Source: an uncultured Ellagibacter sp. (lineage in GTDB: Bacteria > Actinomycetota > Coriobacteriia > Coriobacteriales > Eggerthellaceae). From it: a stretch of DNA of 42,961 nt. Location: assembly GCA_934654815.1 (NCBI GenBank), contig CAKUGU010000020.1, forward strand, positions 1-42,961, read 5' to 3'. Below are positions 26,356 through 33,447 of this stretch, piece by piece. The position numbers and the translations under genes were made by a program. The notes beneath the pieces were generated by a model. That model was given only the letters and a program-made list of their open reading frames with translations. It was not told the DNA's origin and ran no database searches. Each line of letters begins with the position of its first letter. Position 1 is the stretch's first letter.

Positions 26356-26397
26356 TACAAAGTCTCGAACGCGAGCAGAAAAACAATCGAATACAAG

Positions 26398-26600
26398 GAA
26401 TTGGCCGCCTTGCGCGCGCATGCGCCCGAGAGCGGTTCGCGGAGGGAATCAGGTGCGAATCCTGGGCAAGGGACATTACTGTATAGCGCGGCCGACCGCC
26501 GAGCCAAGCCAGAATGCTTCGCCTCTTCCTCACGGCATCCATGCCGTGGCGCGACCCCCTTGTGAACCCCGAGGGGCGCACGCTCCCTTTTCTAGCGGTC
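26398..26600 (+). ncRNA. Cobalamin riboswitch
   Basis: The conserved core is visible: GGGAATCAGGTGCGAATCC (about 26444-26462), then the GGCAAGGGACATTACTGTA segment in the place of the usual CCCGCAACTGTA stretch, and the B12-box-like AAGCCAGAATGC at 26506-26517. It lies ~40 bases after a strong promoter and before an intrinsic terminator. The 3' boundary, with the loop-loop partner, is approximate. It should switch off cbiK and the downstream ABC importer when adenosyl- or other cobalamin is plentiful. The opposite, minus-strand leader of cbiF contains no such element. Confidence 0.85.
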
Positions 26601-26621
26601 GCAGTTAACCGGTTGGGATAG

Positions 26622-26655
26622 TGCGCTCTTCTTTCAACGGAAGGGCGCATTTTTT
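26622..26655 (+). terminator. Riboswitch expression-platform terminator
   Basis: TGCGCTCTTC (26622-26631) pairs with GAAGGGCGCA (26640-26649) with one G-T pair, around a loop of about eight bases, and is followed by six T (26650-26655). It precedes the cbiK ATG by ~70 bases. It is the probable off-state of the cobalamin riboswitch, acting by transcription termination. Confidence 0.8.
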
Positions 26656-26723
26656 GCATCGCGGTTAAGATGGCAAAGGCCGAGGCGAAAAGCCTGGCCA
26701 GACACGTAAGGGAAGGGAAGAAC

Positions 26724-27650
26724 ATGGAAGAGAAGATTTCGCGCCGCAACTTCATGGGCGCGGCCGCAACCGGGGCCGTGGCCCTCGCGGGCATGGCGCT
26801 CGTAGGCTGCAGCACGAGCAGCTCCTCGAGCACGACCGACAAGAAGGAGGAGAAAGCCGTGAAGCCGGTCATCCTCGTCACGAGCTTCGGCACGAGCTAC
26901 AACGACTCGCGCCACATCACGATCGGCGCCATCGAGGACGCCATCCGCGAGAAGTACTGGCAAGACTACGACGTCCGCCGCGCCTTCACCGCGCAGATCA
27001 TCATCGACAAACTGAAGAAGCGCGACAACATCACCATCGATAACATGACCGAAGCGCTCGACCGCTGCGTGGAGGACGGCGTGAAGACCGTCGTGGTGCA
27101 GCCGACGCACCTCATGGCCGGCCTGGAATATACCGACGTGAAAGACGAGCTCGACAAGTACCAGGACAAATTCGACAAGATCGTGCTCGGCGACCCGCTG
27201 CTCACCTCCGATGACGACTACTCCAAGGTGGCCGACGCCATCAAGGAGAACATGGCGTCGTTCGACGACGGCAAGACGGCGCTGTGCCTCATGGGCCACG
27301 GCACCGAGGCCGATTCCAACGCCGACTACGCGAAGATGCAGGAAGTCTTCAAGAACAAGGGCCTCGCCCAATTCTTCGTCGGCACGGTGGAAGCAAGCCC
27401 CACTTGCGAAGACGTCATCAAGGCGGCGACGGAGGCCGGCTACAAGAAGGCCGTGCTCGCGCCGTTCATGGTGGTCGCAGGCGACCATGCCAACAACGAC
27501 ATGGCCGACGAGACCGACCCCGAAAGCTGGGCTTCCCAGTTCGTGGCCGCCGGCTTCGAGGTGACCTGCCTCATCCAGGGCCTCGGCCAGAACGTCGCGA
27601 TCGACGACATCTACGTCTCGCACGTGGACGCGGCCATCGCCAAGCTGTAA
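26724..27650 (+). CDS. cbiK: Exported lipoprotein CbiK, anaerobic sirohydrochlorin cobaltochelatase type
   Basis: A 308-residue protein with a Tat-type signal (SRRNF at 6-10, hydrophobic stretch 12-27) and a lipobox ALVGC with lipidation Cys29, then a Ser/Thr/Lys linker and a CbiK chelatase domain from ~residue 47 (PVILVTSFGTSYNDSR). Likely metal-site residues are His192 in LMGHGTEADSN, His255 in VVAGDHANNDM, and Glu135 in HLMAGLEYTD. ATG 26724 follows GGGAAGGGAAG; an ATG at 26670 would add a non-signal extension. CbiK normally puts cobalt into sirohydrochlorin in the cytoplasm; export as a folded Tat lipoprotein puts this one outside the membrane. Periplasmic CbiK forms are known in Desulfovibrio. 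Role outside the cell is inferred. Confidence 0.9.
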   Translation: MEEKISRRNFMGAAATGAVALAGMALVGCSTSSSSSTTDKKEEKAVKPVILVTSFGTSYNDSRHITIGAIEDAIREKYWQDYDVRRAFTAQIIIDKLKKRDNITIDNMTEALDRCVEDGVKTVVVQPTHLMAGLEYTDVKDELDKYQDKFDKIVLGDPLLTSDDDYSKVADAIKENMASFDDGKTALCLMGHGTEADSNADYAKMQEVFKNKGLAQFFVGTVEASPTCEDVIKAATEAGYKKAVLAPFMVVAGDHANNDMADETDPESWASQFVAAGFEVTCLIQGLGQNVAIDDIYVSHVDAAIAKL

Positions 27651-27661
27651 GCTCACGCGTA

Positions 27662-27732
27662 CATGGGGGCGCTTTGCTCGCCCCCATGCTCCGGGATGCG
27701 CGGCTTTCCCCAAAGCGCGCATCCCGGAGCAT
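27662..27732 (+). other. Two overlapping GC-rich hairpins between cbiK and the lipoprotein gene
   Basis: Hairpin A: CATGGGGGCG (27662-27671) with CGCCCCCATG (27679-27688), a perfect 10-bp stem. Hairpin B: a perfect 17-bp stem pairs 27686-27702 with 27716-27732, and CTTT/AAAG extends it inside. The two share 27686-27688 and so compete at the base. Neither is followed by a U-run. They may stabilise the upstream message or reduce readthrough into the transporter genes. Confidence 0.75.
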
Positions 27733-27798
27733 ACCCCACGCGTACCGCGCACGCCTTGCGGCGCGGATGCATCGACCAGTAACCGAAAGGAACCTCGC

Positions 27799-28338
27799 AT
27801 GTTCAAGAAAGCTATCGCCCTTGCCGTGGCCGCAGCGCTCGGCGCGTTCTCGCTCGCCGGCTGCGCGGACACCTCGGGAAACGACAAACAGGCAAGCGAC
27901 TCGGCTTCCCAGGAGAAAACCGAGCAGGCCGCAAGCGACCAGACGGAAGGCTCGCCTGCACAGGAGCCCATCACCGCCGACAAGGTGGTCGACGGCACCT
28001 ATTCCATCACCGTCGATTCGAGCTCGAGCATGTTCAAGATCGTCGACGCCCAGCTCACCGTGAAGGACGGCGCCATGGACTGCGTGATGACGCTTTCCGG
28101 CACGGGCTACGGCAAGCTGTTCATGGGCACGGGAGAGGAGGCCGCCGCCGCGAGCGACGCCGACTGCATCCCCTACGTCGAGAACGCCGAGGGCAAGTAC
28201 ACCTACGACGTGCCTGTTCAGGCGCTTGACGAGGACACCGCCTGCGCCGCGTGGAGCATCAAGAAGGAGCAGTGGTACGACCGCACGCTCGTGTTCGAAT
28301 CCGCAGGCGTGACCCTGCGCGCTGACGCGCTGAAGTAG
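27799..28338 (+). CDS. Small lipoprotein, possibly a NEAT-like tetrapyrrole or ligand-binding protein
   Basis: A 179-residue lipoprotein: n-region MFKK, hydrophobic core, lipobox SLAGC with Cys22, then a ~35-residue polar linker. The folded part (~residue 60 on) begins DGTYSITVDSSSSMFKIVDAQLTVKDGAMDCVMTLSGTGYGKLFMGT and ends with SIKKEQWYDRTLVFES. The pattern DGTY-beta strands-YGKLFMG resembles small surface domains seen next to Fe/haem-type ABC importers, but I cannot name the family firmly. ATG 27799 has AAAGGA seven bases upstream. It lies between the exported chelatase and the importer, suggesting ligand capture outside the membrane. Confidence 0.75.
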   Translation: MFKKAIALAVAAALGAFSLAGCADTSGNDKQASDSASQEKTEQAASDQTEGSPAQEPITADKVVDGTYSITVDSSSSMFKIVDAQLTVKDGAMDCVMTLSGTGYGKLFMGTGEEAAAASDADCIPYVENAEGKYTYDVPVQALDEDTACAAWSIKKEQWYDRTLVFESAGVTLRADALK

Positions 28339-28342
28339 CGCC

Positions 28343-29914
28343 ATGCATTCGATTCCCGAGAAAACGAGCGCACGACACGGCATCATCATGCGTGCGCTCG
28401 CCGTCGTCCTCGCCGCCCTGATTGCGCTTCCTTTCATGGGTTGCAGCGCGAACACGGACGCGTCGGGCGGCGACAAGGCGGCCTCCACCGAATATACCAT
28501 CGCCGTCTCGCTTTCGGGCGGTTCGGGGCGCGCGAGCATCGCCTCGCCCACCACCGTCGTGAAGGACGGCGATTCGTACACCGCCACCATCGTTTGGTCC
28601 AGCTCGAGTTACGACAAGATGACCGTCGACGGCGTCGACTACGCGCCCGTGAACAACGGCGGGAACTCCACGTTCGAGATCCCCGTCTCGCTCGACGAGG
28701 ACATCGCCGTCTCCGCCGAGACCGTCGCCATGTCGACGCCGCACACCATCGACTACACGCTCTACTTCGACTCGTCGACCATGAAGGAGAAGGCGGCAGG
28801 CGACGCGGACGGCGCGCCGAGCGCGGGAACGGCGTCGAGCGCTGCGGTGGCCGACTTCCACAACGCCGATCTGGGCAACGGCTGGGAGCCGACAGGTGCG
28901 CTCCAGCTCGAATACGCAGAGCATTTCACCGTCGACGAGTTCGCGGGTGGATATCAGCTTGTCTGCATCTCAAACGGCGACCGGTTTCTCGTGGTGCCGC
29001 AAGGGGCCGAGGCGCCATCGGGCATGAGCTCCGACATCGCCGTTATCCAACAGCCCGCTGACAAGGTGTACCTCGTGTCGTCGGCGACGATGTGCCTCGT
29101 CGACGCCCTCGGTGCGAACGGTAACATCCTTATGTCGGGGATCAAGACCGAGGACTGCTCGGTCGCCGGGTTCAAACAGGCACTCGAGGACGGCAGCATC
29201 ACGTACGGCGGCAAGTACAGCGCGCCCGACTACGAGCGCATCTCGGCCTCGGGCTGCACGCTTGCCATCGAGAACGCCATGATCAACCACGCCCCCGACG
29301 TGAAGGAGAAGCTGCAGAAGCTCGGGGTCACCGTGCTCACCGAGCAGTCGTCGTCTGAGCCCGAGGCGCTCGGGCGTGTGGAATGGATCAAGCTCTTCGG
29401 CGTGCTGTTCGACAAGGAAGACGAAGCGACGCGCCTGTTCAACGAGCAAAAGGAACGCGTCGAGCAGATGTCTTCGCTTGAAAAGTCGGGCAAGACCGTG
29501 GCTTACTTCTACATCAACTCGAACGGCGCGGCCGTCACGCGGCGTGCGGGCGACTACGTAGCGCAGATGATCGAGCTCGCGGGCGGCACCTACGCGCTCG
29601 ACGACGCGCAGGGTACGGCGACGTCCGGGTCGTCGATGACGCTCGAGATGGAGCGCTTCTTCGCGCTGGCGAAGGACGCCGACGTCATCATCTACAACGG
29701 CACGATCGACGGATCGGTTGCATCCATAAGCGACCTTGTTGGCAAGAACTCGCTGTTGTCCCAGTTCAAAGCCGTGAAAAACGGGGATGTCTGGGTGACG
29801 GGCGCCGACATGTACCAGCAGATGACCGCAACCGCCGACATCATCGAGGAGCTTCACGGGGCACTCGCCGGCGAAGACGCGAGCGGGTACCGCTACCTGA
29901 AGAAGCTGGGCTAG
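28343..29914 (+). CDS. ABC-transporter substrate-binding lipoprotein (BtuF/FepB type) with an extra N-terminal beta domain
   Basis: A 523-residue lipoprotein with lipobox LPFMGC (Cys34; Cys19 if translation starts at ATG 28388). Residues ~48-150 (TEYTIAVSLSGGSGRASI, DSYTATIVWSSSSYDKMTVDG, NSTFEIPVSLDEDIAV, STPHTIDYTLYFD) form a beta-rich domain like those fused to iron/haem transport proteins. Residues ~165-523 form a class III binding protein with TVLTEQSSSEPEALGRVEWIKLFGVLFDKEDEA, the long helix FNEQKERVEQMSSLE, and ending in DIIEELHGALAG. ATG 28343 is four bases after the previous stop, so the genes are coupled. The operon and riboswitch suggest a corrinoid or related tetrapyrrole as ligand; the sequence does not prove it. 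Confidence 0.85.
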   Translation: MHSIPEKTSARHGIIMRALAVVLAALIALPFMGCSANTDASGGDKAASTEYTIAVSLSGGSGRASIASPTTVVKDGDSYTATIVWSSSSYDKMTVDGVDYAPVNNGGNSTFEIPVSLDEDIAVSAETVAMSTPHTIDYTLYFDSSTMKEKAAGDADGAPSAGTASSAAVADFHNADLGNGWEPTGALQLEYAEHFTVDEFAGGYQLVCISNGDRFLVVPQGAEAPSGMSSDIAVIQQPADKVYLVSSATMCLVDALGANGNILMSGIKTEDCSVAGFKQALEDGSITYGGKYSAPDYERISASGCTLAIENAMINHAPDVKEKLQKLGVTVLTEQSSSEPEALGRVEWIKLFGVLFDKEDEATRLFNEQKERVEQMSSLEKSGKTVAYFYINSNGAAVTRRAGDYVAQMIELAGGTYALDDAQGTATSGSSMTLEMERFFALAKDADVIIYNGTIDGSVASISDLVGKNSLLSQFKAVKNGDVWVTGADMYQQMTATADIIEELHGALAGEDASGYRYLKKLG

Positions 29915-29918
29915 CGTC

Positions 29919-30959
29919 GTGAGAAGCCGCCTTTCTATGACCTACAACGAGACGGGCCGCGCCGCGCGCTGCCGCATCGTGACCGTCGCGCTTGGCATTC
30001 TGCTCGTGGCGTTCGTTGCGGCGAACCTGTGCGTCGGAAGCGTCTTCGTGCCCGTCGACCATATCCTGGGAATCTTTCTCGGCAGCGGCACGGACGTCAT
30101 GGAAAGCCAGATTATCTGGGAGATCCGCCTGCCGCGCGTGCTCACGGCGGTGCTTTTGGGCGGCGCGCTCGCGCTTTCGGGGTTCTTGCTGCAGACGTTC
30201 TTCAGCAACCCCATCGCCGACCCGTTCATCCTCGGCGTGTCGTCGGGCGCAAAGTTCGTCGTCGCGCTCGTGATGATCGTGCTTTTGGGCGCGAACCAGG
30301 CCATGTCGTCGCCGGTCATGGTCGCCGCGGCGTTTTTGGGCTCGCTTATCACCATCGGGTTCGTGCTCCTCATCGCGCGGCGCGTGAGCTCGATGGCGAT
30401 GCTCATCGTGGCGGGCGTCATGGTGGGCTACATCTGCTCGGCCGCCACGAACTTCCTCATCGCGTTCGCCGACGACCAGTCCATCGTGAACCTCCACAAC
30501 TGGTCGCAGGGCAGCTTCTCGGGCTCGAGCTGGGACGACCTTGCGATCATCACCGTCGTGGTGGTGGTCGTGAGCGCGCTCGTGTTCGCGCTGTCCAAAC
30601 CGCTTTCGGCGTTCCAGCTCGGCGAGGCCTACGCACAGAGCGTCGGCGTGAACGTGGCACGGTTCCGCGTGGTGCTCGTGCTGCTCGCGAGCATGCTCTC
30701 GGCGTGCGTGACCGCGTTCGCCGGCCCGGTGTCGTTCGTCGGCATCGCCGTGCCGCATCTCGTGAAAACGGCACTCAAGTCGTCGAAGCCCATCCGCGTG
30801 ATCCCCGCGTGCTTCCTCGGGGGTGCCATCTTCTGCGCGGGCTGCGACCTCATCGCGCGCACGCTCTTCTCCCCCGTCGAGCTTTCCATCAGCGCGGTGA
30901 CGGCCATCTTCGGCGCGCCGGTGGTCATCGCGCTCATGTTGCGGAAGCGGGTGAAGTAG
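29919..30959 (+). CDS. FecCD/BtuC-type ABC-transporter permease
   Basis: A 346-residue permease with about ten hydrophobic helices. Family motifs: IIWEIRLPRVLTAVLLGGALALSGFLLQTFFSNPIADPFILGVSSGAKF, SMAMLIVAGVMVGYICSAATNFL, NLHNWSQGSFSGSSWDD, and AFAGPVSFVGIAVPHLVKTAL, which includes the ATPase-contact loop. The GTG at 29919 is four bases after the previous stop; ATG 29937 is an equally possible start. It should pair with the ATPase at 30960 and the binding protein at 28343 as an importer of a cobalamin, haem or siderophore-type ligand. Cobalamin is the favoured guess because of the riboswitch. Confidence 0.9.
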   Translation: MRSRLSMTYNETGRAARCRIVTVALGILLVAFVAANLCVGSVFVPVDHILGIFLGSGTDVMESQIIWEIRLPRVLTAVLLGGALALSGFLLQTFFSNPIADPFILGVSSGAKFVVALVMIVLLGANQAMSSPVMVAAAFLGSLITIGFVLLIARRVSSMAMLIVAGVMVGYICSAATNFLIAFADDQSIVNLHNWSQGSFSGSSWDDLAIITVVVVVVSALVFALSKPLSAFQLGEAYAQSVGVNVARFRVVLVLLASMLSACVTAFAGPVSFVGIAVPHLVKTALKSSKPIRVIPACFLGGAIFCAGCDLIARTLFSPVELSISAVTAIFGAPVVIALMLRKRVK

Positions 30960-32246
30960 ATGGAAGATCGCGCGAACCTGACCGTTCCCTCTGGCGGGGA
31001 TACTCCGTGCTCAAACAGTCCTGAGCTCGCGCGAAAGCGCCAAGAGGCGCTTTCGGGTCGTGCGGAACTGCGCGCGGAGCACCCCCGCCAGAGGGAACTC
31101 GATTCTCAGAGTTGGGAATGTGCCCCTCAGACCCGGGAGCGCAGGAGCGACATCCCCCTTTTCAGCATCCGCGACCTGTCGGCGGGATACGACAAGAAGC
31201 TCGTGGTCGAGGACGTGAACCTCGAAGTGCGTGCGGGCGACGTCGTCGCGCTCATCGGGCCGAACGGGTCGGGAAAATCAACCATTCTTAAAACGATCAC
31301 GCGGCACCTCGCGCCCCTTGGGGGCGTCGTCGAGCTCGACGGCCGCGAGATCTCGGAATGGAAGGCGCCAGAGCTTGCGCGCAATCTCGCCGTCATGCTG
31401 ACGAGCAGGCCGCAGACCGAGCTTCTCACCTGCCGCGATATCGTCGAAGCGGGACGCCATCCCTACACGGGGCGCATGGGCGTGCTCACGGACAGCGACA
31501 AAGCGCGGGTTGCCGAGGCCATGCGGACGGCGCACGTGGAAAACCTCGCCGAGCACGACTTCATGTGCATAAGCGACGGGCAACGCCAGCGCGTCATGCT
31601 GGCGCGCGCCATCGCGCAGGACCCGCGCGTGCTCGTACTCGACGAACCGACGTCGTATCTCGACATCCGCTATCAGATCGATCTTCTGCGAATACTTCGA
31701 CACCTCGCGAAATCGAGGCACGTCGCCGTCATCATGTCGATCCACGAACTGGAGCTCGCGCAGAAGAGCGCCGACAAGGTCGTCTGCGTGAAGGACGGGC
31801 GCGTCTTCCGCGCAGGAGCGCCTGAGGACATCTTCACCCGCGAGGTCGTCGGCGAGCTATACGGGATCGAGCACGGCGCGTTCAACGAACGCTTCGGCAG
31901 CGTGGAGATGGGGCGTCCGCACGGCGAGGCGCGCACGTTCGTCATCGCCGGCGGCGGCACGGGGGCGGCGACGTTCCGTCGGCTCGTGCGGCAGGGCGAG
32001 GCATTCTACGCGGGCGTCCTTCACGAGGGCGATGTCGACTGCGAGCTTGCACGAGACCTAGCCGCAGAGGTCGTCGTCGAGCGAGCGTTCGAGCCGATCG
32101 GCGACGCGGCGATTTGCAAGGCCAGGGAGCTCCTTTCCCTGTGCGACCGCCTTGTCGTCTGTCCCCCGACCTTCGGCACCTTAAACGCCCGCAATGCCGC
32201 GCTCGTCGAAGCCGCCGAAACCCAAGGAATCGAAGTGCTGCGCTAA
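30960..32246 (+). CDS. BtuD-type ABC-transporter ATPase with an odd N-terminal extension and a C-terminal Rossmann-like domain
   Basis: A 428-residue ATPase. The ABC domain begins at ~residue 66 (IPLFSIRDLSAGY); Walker A GPNGSGKST at 100-108, signature CISDGQRQRVMLARA, Walker B VLVLDEPTSYLD and IHELELAQ follow. Residues ~325-428 (FVIAGGGTGAATFRRLV, AGVLHEGDVDCELARDL, DRLVVCPPTFG) form a separate glycine-rich nucleotide-binding-like domain that I recall from some clostridial/archaeal cobalamin ATPases and whose role is unknown. The first ~65 residues are not ABC sequence; DNA for residues ~9-46 is a long palindrome (see repeat). No in-frame start codon was seen between the palindrome and the ABC domain. 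ATG 30960 directly follows the permease stop. Confidence 0.88.
   Translation: MEDRANLTVPSGGDTPCSNSPELARKRQEALSGRAELRAEHPRQRELDSQSWECAPQTRERRSDIPLFSIRDLSAGYDKKLVVEDVNLEVRAGDVVALIGPNGSGKSTILKTITRHLAPLGGVVELDGREISEWKAPELARNLAVMLTSRPQTELLTCRDIVEAGRHPYTGRMGVLTDSDKARVAEAMRTAHVENLAEHDFMCISDGQRQRVMLARAIAQDPRVLVLDEPTSYLDIRYQIDLLRILRHLAKSRHVAVIMSIHELELAQKSADKVVCVKDGRVFRAGAPEDIFTREVVGELYGIEHGAFNERFGSVEMGRPHGEARTFVIAGGGTGAATFRRLVRQGEAFYAGVLHEGDVDCELARDLAAEVVVERAFEPIGDAAICKARELLSLCDRLVVCPPTFGTLNARNAALVEAAETQGIEVLR
30984..31098. repeat. 115-bp palindromic element inside the start of the ATPase gene
   Basis: Outer arms GTTCCCTCTGGCGGGG (30984-30999) and CCCCGCCAGAGGGAAC (31083-31098) are perfect reverse complements over 16 bases. 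The apex is a perfect 10-bp stem: CGAAAGCGCC (31032-31041), loop AAGA, GGCGCTTTCG (31046-31055). Partial pairing (CAGTCC with GGAACTG) fills part of the space between. The whole forms one long hairpin, in frame with the ATPase. It resembles palindromic insertion elements tolerated inside coding regions. Confidence 0.8.
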
Positions 32247-33124
32247 ATCGAGCGCATCGAGGCGCGGTAGCGCGCGAGGTGCTGCTCGTTTGCGTGCGCG
32301 AGCACGTAGTCGTACGATTCGAGCATTTGCTCGCGCTGCGAGGGCAGGTGCCCCGACACGGGCGCGGCGTTGCCGATGTGGTTGCCGAGCACGAACACGT
32401 CGTTTTCGCAGTCGAGAAGCTCGACGAAGCGGCGCAGCTCGCGGACGTTCTCGAGCTCGCCGGCGGGCGTGAACTCGCCCGCGTCGATCATCTGGCGAAG
32501 GCGGGTACCCTTGAACGCCGTCATGGTGTGGATCATGATGCGGTTGGGGTGCAACTCGCTGTACAGCTTCGCCGTCGCCTCGGCAGACTCGTCGGCGTGC
32601 CCCGCGCCGGCCATCCCGATGAGGTAGAACAGGTCGTAGGAAAGCCCCGCAGCATCGAGGCGCAAGCACTCGCAGAGGCTGTCCGCTGCGGTGAACCCCT
32701 TTCCCATCTGGGCAAGCGCCGAGTCGAGCCCGCTTTCCGTGCCGATGGAGATGTCGCGCATGCCCGCCTTCGCGAGCGCCGCGAGCTCGTCGTCGGCCTT
32801 GCGGGCCACGTCAGTCACGCGCGCGAAGGCGCCGACCGTCGCCGACGTGAAGCGCTTCGCGACCTCGTCGAGCACGAACATGAGCGTGTCCTGCGGCAGG
32901 CAGAACGCGTTTCCGCCCGTGAGGAAGACGCGCTTGGTGTAGGGGTAGGCGCTCGCCGCCTCCTCGATGTCAGCGAGGATCTCCTCGCGCGGCGAGGGCG
33001 CAAACGTCTCGTGGTACATGTCGCAGAATGCGCAGCGGTTGTGCGAGCAGCCGCGCTGCACCTGCAGCTGCAGAATCTCGTTCTCGAAAAGCGGGCGGTA
33101 AAACGCCCCCTGGCCGTAATGCAT
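32243..33124 (-). CDS. Radical SAM protein of the GCSHNxCxFC family
   Basis: A 293-residue radical SAM protein with an iron-sulfur motif at Cys26, Cys31 and Cys34 (RGCSHNRCAFCDMYHETF). This is a CX4CX2C spacing rather than the usual CX3CX2C, which I recall as normal for this poorly characterised family. VFLTGGNAFCLP corresponds to the GGE-type SAM-binding loop, and DISIGTESGLDSAL and YDLFYLIGMAGAGH follow the usual barrel order. ATG 33124 is the first in-frame Met; the ribosome site is weak. Its stop overlaps the convergent ATPase gene by four bases. Substrate unknown; the location next to tetrapyrrole genes is suggestive only. Confidence 0.85.
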   Translation of the reverse strand: MHYGQGAFYRPLFENEILQLQVQRGCSHNRCAFCDMYHETFAPSPREEILADIEEAASAYPYTKRVFLTGGNAFCLPQDTLMFVLDEVAKRFTSATVGAFARVTDVARKADDELAALAKAGMRDISIGTESGLDSALAQMGKGFTAADSLCECLRLDAAGLSYDLFYLIGMAGAGHADESAEATAKLYSELHPNRIMIHTMTAFKGTRLRQMIDAGEFTPAGELENVRELRRFVELLDCENDVFVLGNHIGNAAPVSGHLPSQREQMLESYDYVLAHANEQHLARYRASMRSI

Positions 33125-33340
33125 GGATGCCCCCTTGCGCAGAGTCTCGTCGTATGGCGTTAGCGTAGTGCATCCGCATGTGGATATGAAGTGACCCGCG
33201 AAAAGATGAGCAGCTCAAAAAGAGTAGAGCATCGGGGTTCCCGCGGCCTGGCGCCGCTTGCCCCGCCAGGCCGCCGCATGCGCCGGCGCGGTCCGTTTCC
33301 CGCGGATCCCATTTGACGAGGGGGATTCGGCCGGGAAGGG

Positions 33341-33346
33341 TATAAT
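33341..33346 (+). promoter_or_regulatory. Consensus -10 box for the 91-residue protein
   Basis: TATAAT is exact. TTGACG (33313-33318) lies 22 bases upstream, too far for a normal -35, and no better -35 is visible. Transcription from here would give a leader of ~95 bases. The rest of 33125-33340 holds nothing else I recognise. Confidence 0.5.
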
Positions 33347-33355
33347 TGGCCGAAA

Positions 33356-33428
33356 GCCCCTTCTCGCCCGGTTTCCGGGCGCGGGGCGCGATGCTCTTGC
33401 ATCGCCTGGCACGCGCCGGCTTCGGCGC
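33356..33428 (+). other. Leader with three tandem hairpins
   Basis: Hairpin 1: CGCCCGG (33365-33371) with CCGGGCG (33375-33381), extended by GCCCC/GGGGC (33356-33360 with 33383-33387). Hairpin 2: GCGATGC (33388-33394) with GCATCGC (33399-33405). Hairpin 3: GCGCCG (33413-33418) with CGGCGC (33423-33428). All stems are perfect and fall between the TATAAT box and the ribosome site of the small gene. No U-run follows, so this is a structured 5' leader, not a terminator. Confidence 0.65.
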
Positions 33429-33447
33429 ACTGAAGAAAGGATTCGCG

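Noticed and set aside
30984..31098. The palindrome as a terminator between permease and ATPase
   Set aside because: It lies inside the ATPase frame with no T-run, and the ATPase start directly follows the permease stop, before the palindrome.
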